DNA of 64,000 bases from Sphingomonas sp. S-NIH.Pt15_0812 (lineage in GTDB: Bacteria > Pseudomonadota > Alphaproteobacteria > Sphingomonadales > Sphingomonadaceae): the NCBI RefSeq assembly GCF_003951315.1, contig NZ_QLJH01000012.1, positions 1 to 64,000 on the forward strand. Direction: 5' to 3'. This document shows, piece by piece, positions 16,481 to 23,102 of the stretch. Every line of letters starts with the position of its first letter. Position 1 is the stretch's first letter. The notes under the pieces were generated by a model. The model saw nothing but the letters and a program-made list of their open reading frames with translations, was not told the DNA's origin and made no database searches. The position numbers were made by a program, and so were the translations under genes.

Positions 16481-17482
16481 CTATCGCTTGATAATGGAAG
16501 AACCACCGGAATTATATTCGTTTGGCGTGATGATAACGACGTGGTTCGGACGGAAATCGCTACCAAAAAATCCTCGTACCTGAGGAGTGTTTCCCTGCTT
16601 TTTCGTGAGGCTAATATCGATCGCCGTATCGTCAACACGAATGTCGGGCTGGCGGTAGCTACCCGTTATGGAGTCACGTTCAACGCGATTTACGCGGACA
16701 CGGCCTTGCGATGTGACCTTTATGCCATACCGATCGTAGAGCGCTCTAATTTTCTTTCTGACCTCAGTGTCAATATAATTGCCGAGGCGCATCGAATCTG
16801 TCGTTCCGCGCTTTAGCCTTCCCTGTTTCAGCATCTCGACACCTTCTTCATAGGCCTTGTCCGCCATTTCCTGCCTGCGGCGAATCGTTTCGATCGTCAG
16901 GGCCCCGTAACCCCCCTTCACCCGCACTAAAGTTACCGCGCGGATCATCCGGAGATCGTTCAACCGGTTGAGCCGTCCTTCCACCGTCGTGTTGGGACCA
17001 AGTTCGTCATAGTGAAAACCCGGATTGAGCCGCTTGATGTCTGCAAGTATATTGTCGGCCTGCGCGTCGATCTGCCCGATCCGCATCTCGTTCGCCGGCC
17101 CGGTGAAGTCGAACAGGTGATCCATCACCGCGACCACCGCCCCGCCCGGCGCGCTGCGCAAGCCGGGGGCGACCTGTTCCAGCGTCATCGGGTCCTGGAA
17201 GGCCCCACTGTTGCTGCCCCGCCCGCCGGGCGTTCGCGCCTGGAGATGCGCGATCCGGTCCGATGCCGACGTGCCCGAGCCACTGGTCCGATGCCCGGAC
17301 TCCGGCCGGACATAGGCCGTGCCGCGCGCACCGCCGGGCGCGAAGGTGAACCGGCCGTTGGTCGGGTCGTGATAGGGATTGAACTTGCACTCGATCCCGT
17401 CGGCCGTCCGTACGATCGGCCAGCGCCCCGTCCTCAACCAGGATGAAAAAGCCTGTCGTCGTAGCTGCTCCGTCTGTTGCAT
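16481..17482 (-). CDS. Putative polymorphic toxin or nuclease effector with C-terminal PD-(D/E)xK-like domain
   Basis: 333 residues. The N-terminus carries IECKFNPYHDPTNGRFTFAPGG, a DPxNGRFTFAPGG-type motif that I have seen in exported or phage-like sphingomonad proteins; there is no classical signal peptide. A Gly/Ser/Arg-rich linker (about 50-90) leads to a helical middle (about 100-240). The C-terminal part has RQPDIRVDDTAIDISLTKK (about 275-293) then HVVIITP, which resembles the PD-x(n)-D-x-S/K core of restriction-endonuclease-fold toxins, but the match is imperfect. The last 250 bases look more AT-rich than the surroundings, suggesting transfer. A small acidic gene follows after 8 nt. 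An AGGCGG precedes the ATG. Confidence 0.55.
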   Translation of the reverse strand: MQQTEQLRRQAFSSWLRTGRWPIVRTADGIECKFNPYHDPTNGRFTFAPGGARGTAYVRPESGHRTSGSGTSASDRIAHLQARTPGGRGSNSGAFQDPMTLEQVAPGLRSAPGGAVVAVMDHLFDFTGPANEMRIGQIDAQADNILADIKRLNPGFHYDELGPNTTVEGRLNRLNDLRMIRAVTLVRVKGGYGALTIETIRRRQEMADKAYEEGVEMLKQGRLKRGTTDSMRLGNYIDTEVRKKIRALYDRYGIKVTSQGRVRVNRVERDSITGSYRQPDIRVDDTAIDISLTKKQGNTPQVRGFFGSDFRPNHVVIITPNEYNSGGSSIIKR

Positions 17483-17492
17483 GTCGTCGCCG

Positions 17493-17538
17493 CCTGTCGT
17501 GACGACAGGAACAAAGAAGCAACATTGCCCAACATTGC
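17493..17538. promoter_or_regulatory. Palindrome and direct repeat at the toxin-gene start
   Basis: CCTGTCGTGACGACAGG (17493-17509) is a perfect 8-bp inverted repeat around one base, ending 10 nt before the toxin ATG and overlapping its ribosome-binding site. Just upstream, CAACATTGC occurs twice (17520-17528, 17530-17538). Both could be operators. No regulator gene is adjacent. Confidence 0.45.
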
Positions 17539-17630
17539 AAGCATAACTGCATCGGAAATCGTGCGGTTATCCGACAGGTGGTTCAACGGCAGGGCAAAAC
17601 TATTTCAACGGCGCGACCATCCCGGCCGGC

Positions 17631-17810
17631 TTACATCGACCAGATCACCACATTTCCCAGCAGCACCGCCGCCAGCACGATCATCAGCACGCCCTTGCGC
17701 TTGTCGCGCCGCTGCCGGATCAGCCGGACGCCGCCGATCAGGCAGGCGAAGCAGGCGAGCATCGCCAGCGTCGGCGCGGCCGCCGCGATACCGGCGAGCG
17801 GCCCGGTCAT
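17631..17810 (-). CDS. Small two-helix membrane protein
   Basis: 59 residues, with two predicted transmembrane helices (about 10-30 and 41-57) joined by a very basic loop (RLIRQRRDKRKG), a hairpin with the loop on the cytoplasmic side. It overlaps the dehydratase stop by 4 nt (ATGA), so it is translated from the same mRNA. It is too short for most gene callers and has no known function. Composition and coupling make it credible. Confidence 0.7.
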   Translation of the reverse strand: MTGPLAGIAAAAPTLAMLACFACLIGGVRLIRQRRDKRKGVLMIVLAAVLLGNVVIWSM

Positions 17811-18781
17811 GCCGCGCCGCCCTCCGCCAGCGCGCGCGCATAGGCGGCCAGGTCGACATTGCCGCCCGACAGCACCACCAGCGTGCCGTCCGCCGGCGTC
17901 ACCTGCCCGGTCAGCATCGCCGCCAGCGCCACCGCGCCGCCCGGCTCCACCACCAGGCGCAGCCGCTCCGCCGCCCAGGCCTGCGCCCGCCTTATCGCCG
18001 CCTCGCTGACCGCCAGCCCGTCCGCGCCGCGCCGCGACAGCACGTCGAAGGTCAGCGGCGAGACGCGCGGCGTCTGGAGCGCGTCGCAGGCGGTCGGCGG
18101 CGGCGCGTCGCCGACCGGCTCGATCCAGCCCGCCTCCAGACTGCGGCGCATATCGTCCCAGCCCTCCGGCTCGACCACGGTAATCCGCGCCTCGGGCAGC
18201 GCCAGCGCCATCCCCGCCGACAAGCCGCCGCCGCCGCACGGCACCACCGCCTGGACCGGCGCGCCGACGCCCAGGGCCTGCATCTGCGCCGCCGCCTCGA
18301 TCCCGCAGCTTCCCTGGCCCTCGATGATCCAGGGATCGTCGAAGCTCGGCACCAGCACCGCGCCGCGCGCCTCCGCCAGCGCGGCGGCGATCGCCTCGCG
18401 GCTCTGGGTCTTGCGGTCGTAATCGACCACCTCCGCGCCCAGCGCCAGCGTCCCCTCCCGCTTGGCGCGCGGCGCGTCGGCGGGCATCACGATGGTCGCG
18501 GCGATGCCGAGTCGCTTCGCCGCCCAGGCCACCCCCTGCGCATGATTGCCCGAGGAGAAGGCGACGACGCCGCGCCGCCGCTGATCCTCGTCCAGCGCGG
18601 TCAGCCGATGCCATGCCCCGCGTAGCTTGAACGCGCCCATCGGCTGCAACGATTCGGCCTTCATAAACACCGTCCGGCCGCGGATTTCCGCCGTGTAGAG
18701 CGGCGTGGGCGGCACGACCCGCGCCAGCTTCGCCGCCGCGTCGCGGACCCCCGCGCGTGTCGGCTGTCGCTGAATTGTCAC
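17807..18781 (-). CDS. Serine/threonine dehydratase family PLP enzyme
   Basis: 324-residue fold-type II PLP enzyme. PLP lysine is Lys52 in GAFKLRGAW; SSGNHAQG and the phosphate-binding CGGGGLSAG loop are intact, with SGGNVD near the C-terminus. There is no ACT domain, unlike the ilvA gene at 9.3 kb, so it resembles catabolic threonine dehydratase, serine racemase or 3-hydroxyaspartate dehydratase. Substrate cannot be assigned. The GTG start is supported by GGGAG 9 nt upstream. It is coupled to the downstream small membrane protein and divergent from the decarboxylase gene. Confidence 0.88.
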   Translation of the reverse strand: MTIQRQPTRAGVRDAAAKLARVVPPTPLYTAEIRGRTVFMKAESLQPMGAFKLRGAWHRLTALDEDQRRRGVVAFSSGNHAQGVAWAAKRLGIAATIVMPADAPRAKREGTLALGAEVVDYDRKTQSREAIAAALAEARGAVLVPSFDDPWIIEGQGSCGIEAAAQMQALGVGAPVQAVVPCGGGGLSAGMALALPEARITVVEPEGWDDMRRSLEAGWIEPVGDAPPPTACDALQTPRVSPLTFDVLSRRGADGLAVSEAAIRRAQAWAAERLRLVVEPGGAVALAAMLTGQVTPADGTLVVLSGGNVDLAAYARALAEGGAA

Positions 18782-18919
18782 TTTTTACCGCTCCCTCGAT
18801 TCAACCCTTTACATGTGGGGTCGGCGACCATAGATCGCGCCTCCGCTGCCCCATGGGACTTCCAACCGCAAGGCAGCTTTTGTCACCGTATGCCGTAAGG
18901 CAATTGGAGGTCCCTTGAG

Positions 18920-20158
18920 TTGCACAAGCATCATAGCGCGCTGGGGCTAGCGGCCCGTACGACCGCCGTTTCCTCCGTCATGGAGCGCGGCATCGATATC
19001 GCCAAGCGGAAGCCGGTCGAACCGGTCACGCTCGTTCGTCCCCATGCCGCGGCACGGGCCGCCCGATTCTTCGTCGAGAAGTTTCCGGGCCGGTCGATGT
19101 ATGCGGTCAAGGCGAATCCGTCTCCCGATCTGCTCCGTATCCTGTGGGACAACGGCATCACCTTCTACGACACGGCGTCGATCGCCGAGGTGCGTCTGGT
19201 GAAGTCGACCCTGCCGGAGGCGACCTGCTGCTTCATGCACCCGGTCAAGTCCGAGGAAGCGATCGCCGAGGCGTATTTCGTCCATGGGGTGCGGACCTTT
19301 TCCCTCGACAGCATGGAAGAGCTGGCGAAGATCGTCCGTGGCACCGATGGCGCCACCGACCTGACGCTGTGCGTGCGGATGCGCGTATCCTCCGAATATG
19401 CCAAGCTCAGCCTCGGCTCGAAGTTCGGCGTCGATCCGTCGGAGGCGACGGAACTGCTGATGGCGACCCGCCAGGTCGCCGACGCGCTCGGCATCTGCTT
19501 CCATGTCGGCAGCCAGACCATGTCACCCGACGCGTACAGCAACGCGATGGAGCGGGTGCGCGCGGCGATCGTGACGGCGGCGGTCACCGTCGACGTGATC
19601 GATGTCGGCGGCGGCTTCCCCTCGGCCTATCCGGGCATGACCCCGCCGCCGCTGGAGCGTTTCTTCGAGACGATCCACCGGGCGTTCGAGAGCCTGCCGG
19701 TGTCCTATTCGGCCGAGCTGTGGGCGGAACCGGGTCGGGCGCTGTGCGCCGAATACAGCTCGGTCGTGGTGCGCGTCGAGCGTCGCCGGGGCGATGAGCT
19801 GTTCATCAACGACGGCGCCTACGGCACGCTGTTCGATGCGGCGCATATCGGCTGGAAATATCCGGTGCAGCTCCTGCGCAAGCCGGAGTCGGACGCGCGC
19901 GACATGGACTTCAGCTTCTGGGGTCCGACCTGCGACGATCTGGACTATATGAAGGGTCCGTTCCCGTTGCCGGCCGACACCAATACGGGCGACTATTTCG
20001 AGATCGGGATGCTCGGTGCCTATGGCGTCGCGATGCGGACCGGTTTCAACGGCTTCGGCACCGGCGAGACCGTCGTCACCGACGACGAGCCGATGCTGTC
20101 GGTCTATGCGGCGCCGGCCGAGATGACCGCCCGCGCCAGCAACGTCGTCAAGCTGTAA
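18920..20158 (+). CDS. Type III PLP-dependent (ornithine/arginine-type) decarboxylase
   Basis: 412-residue alanine-racemase-fold decarboxylase of the eukaryotic-ODC type. PLP lysine is Lys64 in MYAVKANPSPDLL. Visible are the Gly-rich DVGGGFPS loop, the AEPGRALCAE segment, and the catalytic Cys region WGPTCDDLDYM. The usual product would be putrescine from ornithine; with this domain, lysine or arginine cannot be excluded. TTG start with GGAGG (18906-18910) 9 nt upstream. The adjacent deoxyhypusine-synthase-like gene on the same strand suggests a two-step polyamine pathway. The upstream leader has CCGCAAGGCA / CCGTAAGGCA repeats (18866 and 18893). Confidence 0.9.
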   Translation: MHKHHSALGLAARTTAVSSVMERGIDIAKRKPVEPVTLVRPHAAARAARFFVEKFPGRSMYAVKANPSPDLLRILWDNGITFYDTASIAEVRLVKSTLPEATCCFMHPVKSEEAIAEAYFVHGVRTFSLDSMEELAKIVRGTDGATDLTLCVRMRVSSEYAKLSLGSKFGVDPSEATELLMATRQVADALGICFHVGSQTMSPDAYSNAMERVRAAIVTAAVTVDVIDVGGGFPSAYPGMTPPPLERFFETIHRAFESLPVSYSAELWAEPGRALCAEYSSVVVRVERRRGDELFINDGAYGTLFDAAHIGWKYPVQLLRKPESDARDMDFSFWGPTCDDLDYMKGPFPLPADTNTGDYFEIGMLGAYGVAMRTGFNGFGTGETVVTDDEPMLSVYAAPAEMTARASNVVKL

Positions 20159-20182
20159 CTCGATCACCCTATCCCGCCCTTC

Positions 20183-20208
20183 CCCCCTTCCGCCCCGGCG
20201 GAAGGGGG
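20183..20208 (+). terminator. GC-rich hairpin between the decarboxylase and the DHS-like gene
   Basis: CCCCCTTCCG (20183-20192) pairs with CGGAAGGGGG (20199-20208). There is no U tract, so it may be an attenuator or RNA-stability element, 25 nt after the decarboxylase stop. Confidence 0.5.
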
Positions 20209-20349
20209 TCGGGGTGGCATTGCGGCATCGGCCGCGCTACCGCGCCGATACCGTTCACCAACCCCGTTCGCGAGTTCGTCGCGAGCGGTTCTTCCCGGGT
20301 TCCCGCGTCCCCTTAACGACGACGGCTTCTCGATGATGATGGAACCATC

Positions 20350-21402
20350 ATGACCGACTCTCCGATCAACGACACCCGCAAGGCCGAGCTGCTTTCGACC
20401 CAGGTCGAGCATATCGACATCACGTCTTTCGACGCGCGCCCGATCGTCGATGCGATGAAGAAGATGAGCTTCACCAGCCGCGACCTGGGCCGCGCCACCG
20501 ACATCTACAACCAGATGCTGGCGGACAAGGACTGCTCGATCTTCCTGGTGATCGCCGGCTCGACCTCCGCCGGCGGCTGCATGGACCTCTATGCCGAGCT
20601 GGTGCGCAACAACATGGTCGACGGCATCGTCGCGACCGGCGCGTCGATCGTCGACATGGATTTCTTCGAGGGCCTGGGCCACAAGCATTATCAGGCGCTG
20701 GAGGTGCCGGACGACGACACGCTGCGCTCGCTGTACATCGACCGCATCTACGACACCTATATCGACGAGGAGCAGCTTCAGGATTGCGACTTCACGATCA
20801 ACAAGATCGCGAACGAGCTGGAGCCGCGCGCCTATTCCAGCCGCGAGTTCATCCGCGCGATGGGCAAGTATCTGGTCGAGCACGGCAAGAAGGAGAACAG
20901 CCTGGTCAAGCTCGCCTATGAGCATGACGTGCCGATCTTCTGCCCGGCGTTCGTCGACTCCTCGGCCGGCTTCGGCCTGGTCAAGCACCAGGTCGACCAG
21001 GCCAAGGCAGGCAAGCCGTACCTGATGATCGACGCGGTCGCCGATTTCCGCGAGCTGACCGAGATCAAGATCCAGGCGGGCACCACCGGCCTGCTGATGA
21101 TCGGCGGCGGCGTGCCCAAGAACTTCATCCAGGACACGGTCGTCTGCGCCGAGATCCTGGGCCATGAGGACGTGCAGGTGCATAAATATGCGGTGCAGAT
21201 CACCGTCGCCGACGTGCGCGACGGCGCTTGCTCCTCCTCGACGCTGCAGGAAGCGGCGAGCTGGGGCAAGGTGAACACCGGCATCGAGCAGATGGTGTTC
21301 GCGGAGGCCGGTTCGGTGATGCCGCTGCTGGCGTCCGACGCCTATCATCGCGGCCTTTGGAAGGACCGTCCCGTCCGCAAGTGGGGCGCCATCTTCGGCT
21401 GA
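20350..21402 (+). CDS. Deoxyhypusine-synthase-like polyamine synthase
   Basis: 350-residue homologue of deoxyhypusine synthase. The NAD-binding and active-site motifs are VIAGSTSAGGCMDLYAEL, VDGIVATGASIVDMD, PIFCPAFVDSSAGFG, GTTGLLMIGGGVPKNFI and the catalytic lysine in LQEAASWGKV (Lys307). Bacteria lack eIF5A, so the protein-modifying role is impossible. Bacterial members make homospermidine from putrescine or, as reported for alphaproteobacterial relatives to my knowledge, a bis-guanidino triamine from agmatine. The partner decarboxylase upstream fits either route. The ribosome-binding site is weak (GGAACC before ATG). A strong terminator follows. Confidence 0.9.
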   Translation: MTDSPINDTRKAELLSTQVEHIDITSFDARPIVDAMKKMSFTSRDLGRATDIYNQMLADKDCSIFLVIAGSTSAGGCMDLYAELVRNNMVDGIVATGASIVDMDFFEGLGHKHYQALEVPDDDTLRSLYIDRIYDTYIDEEQLQDCDFTINKIANELEPRAYSSREFIRAMGKYLVEHGKKENSLVKLAYEHDVPIFCPAFVDSSAGFGLVKHQVDQAKAGKPYLMIDAVADFRELTEIKIQAGTTGLLMIGGGVPKNFIQDTVVCAEILGHEDVQVHKYAVQITVADVRDGACSSSTLQEAASWGKVNTGIEQMVFAEAGSVMPLLASDAYHRGLWKDRPVRKWGAIFG

Positions 21403-21430
21403 TCCCGCCCGCCCCACCGGCGTGCACTTC

Positions 21431-21466
21431 GCGCCCCCGCCGCTCGACCAGCGGCGGGGGCGCTTT
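21431..21466 (+). terminator. Rho-independent terminator of the polyamine module
   Basis: A 14-bp perfect stem (21431-21444 with 21450-21463) with a 5-nt loop is followed by TTT, 28 nt after the stop. Confidence 0.92.
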
Positions 21467-21718
21467 GCGTTGCAGGACTGGTGCGCGACCGACCCGTTAT
21501 TTTGAGCGGAGCAAAGCAAGGACGATTCTTGGCCATGAAGACGACTGAGCGTCAGCATCTTCCCCGATCAGACCATTATGAATAAATATTTAGGATACTT
21601 CACTTAAGTTACGGATCGGACCTAAGTTTCTGAGGCATAAGGTGACTGGCGAACGATATCGGGCTTGACCCGGAACCGCCACGCATCCGGGGCAGGGTGC
21701 GACGAACAGGAGGGTTTG
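21467..21718. promoter_or_regulatory. AT-rich regulatory region before the LuxR-type gene
   Basis: About 250 bp without a gene. It becomes AT-rich at 21570-21635, unusual here, and contains TAAGTT twice (21605-21610 and 21623-21628, 18-bp period), with ACTTAAGT at 21602-21609. This is a likely promoter/operator region for the regulator gene; no sigma motif was assigned. Confidence 0.4.
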
Positions 21719-22852
21719 ATGCTTGGCAGCGACTCGGATCTCGCCGACCCCATCTTGCTGGCGCCCCGTCCGCCCGCCGCGGACCGCGCGCCCGAACAGC
21801 GCGACACGCTCGACCGTTTCCTCGACGGCATCTGCCGCACGGTCGGGGCGCTCGCCGGATGCCTGATCCCGCATGACGACCGCGCGATGGGCGCGATCAT
21901 CCGTCCCTGCGGCTTCACCGCCCGCAACGACGAGGCGCGCGCCGCCCTGCGTGTGCTGCTGCGCGTCGAGGTGGAGCTGTCGCGACGCGGCTATGGCTGG
22001 GTGCGCGATGCGGGGGCGCCCGACTATCGCGGCCTGGCGGTGGAGACGCCGATGCAGCATGGCGCGGGGCATTTGCTGCTGCTCTTCGCGCGCGACCAGC
22101 TCGAGGAGGACGAGGTGATCGTCCAGGTGCTGGCGCTGGCCCCCGGCCTCGGCGCGATGGCGGGCGCGATGCACGAGGTCACGGTCGACCTGGCACTGGC
22201 CGAACGCCGGCATCGCGCGCTGGCGGCGGCGCTGCGGCAAAGCGAATGCGGCACCATCTTGGTCCGCGCCGACCATAGCGTACTGTACGCCAACCCCGCC
22301 GCGCAGACCATCCTGGACGAGGCAGACGGAATGGAACTGCGCCGGAACCTGTTGCGCCCCGAACGCTACCAGGACGTGGTCCGCTTCCAGGCCGCGCTCG
22401 ACGCGGTGATCGCGCCGCCGATCCATGCCAGGTCGGGCCGCAGCCGCAGCCTGATGATGCTGCTGGAGCGCAGCGGCGCGCAGCGACCGTTGATCGCGGT
22501 GATCGCGCCGACCGGCTGCACCTCGGGCGACGAACTGGAAGGCTTCGACCAGGGCGAGGCGGCGGCGATCGTCTATCTGATGCGGCCCGAATGCCGCGCG
22601 GCGCAGGGGCTGGAGGCGATCTGCCACCTGCACGGCCTGTCGCCGGTCGAGACGCAATTGGTGTCGCATCTGGTCAGCGGCCTGCCGCTGGGCGAAACCG
22701 CCGCGCAGATGCGGATCAAGCCGGACACCGCGCGCACCTATCTGAAACAGGTCTTCGCCAAGACCGATACGCATCGGCAGAGCGACCTGCTGCAATTGAT
22801 GCTGCGCTATCAACGCGCCGTGCGTGGCGACTTCCACTTCGAATCGGCCTGA
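21719..22852 (+). CDS. LuxR-family regulator with PAS-like middle domain
   Basis: 377 residues. A poorly conserved N-terminal region (1-170) precedes a PAS-like segment (about 180-300; LRQSECGTILVRADHSVLYANPAAQ is typical PAS). The C-terminal LuxR/GerE helix-turn-helix (about 305-365) reads HGLSPVETQLVSHLVSGLPLGETAAQMRIKPDTARTYLKQVFAKT, in part. A strong AGGAGGG lies before ATG 21719; an earlier start at 21665 is rejected. It precedes the repeat-protein/C39/barrel genes on the same strand with 250 bp between, so it is the best candidate for their local regulator. The signal it senses is unknown; no autoinducer-binding domain is recognised. Confidence 0.87.
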   Translation: MLGSDSDLADPILLAPRPPAADRAPEQRDTLDRFLDGICRTVGALAGCLIPHDDRAMGAIIRPCGFTARNDEARAALRVLLRVEVELSRRGYGWVRDAGAPDYRGLAVETPMQHGAGHLLLLFARDQLEEDEVIVQVLALAPGLGAMAGAMHEVTVDLALAERRHRALAAALRQSECGTILVRADHSVLYANPAAQTILDEADGMELRRNLLRPERYQDVVRFQAALDAVIAPPIHARSGRSRSLMMLLERSGAQRPLIAVIAPTGCTSGDELEGFDQGEAAAIVYLMRPECRAAQGLEAICHLHGLSPVETQLVSHLVSGLPLGETAAQMRIKPDTARTYLKQVFAKTDTHRQSDLLQLMLRYQRAVRGDFHFESA

Positions 22853-22948
22853 TCGCCCCATTACTGGGTAATTCATCCGACGGCCGCAGCGTCCGCGCTG
22901 CGGCCGTTCGCGCATCTGCGCCAAAGCCCGCCTCCCCGATTGGGGGGA

Positions 22949-23026
22949 GCGATTTTCCTCAATCGGGCGTGCGATTTTCCTCGGGTGGAGGGGGCGGCAC
23001 GCGAACATGAACATCTAGTTAACCAT
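22949..23026. promoter_or_regulatory. Direct repeats and a CtrA-type half-site before the repeat-protein gene
   Basis: GCGATTTTCCTC occurs at 22949-22960 and again at 22971-22982 (22-bp period, two helical turns), as expected for a dimeric regulator. GTTAACCAT at 23018-23026 matches the CtrA half-site known in Caulobacter, 77 nt before the start codon. The site could link the locus to CtrA encoded at 6.6 kb. Function is inferred only. Confidence 0.45.
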
Positions 23027-23102
23027 CGTTCCAATGGGACGGGCGATGCATCCTCGCAAAAGGGGGACACCGCTTCTTGATCCGCAAGAGAGGATAACGG
23101 GG

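Noticed and set aside
16050..17482. Prophage remnant around the toxin-like gene
   Set aside because: No integrase, capsid, portal or tRNA attachment site is visible nearby; only two genes are unusual.
18782..18919. A known polyamine-related RNA motif (speF type) before the decarboxylase
   Set aside because: I could not match the consensus structure by eye; only the short repeat is reported.
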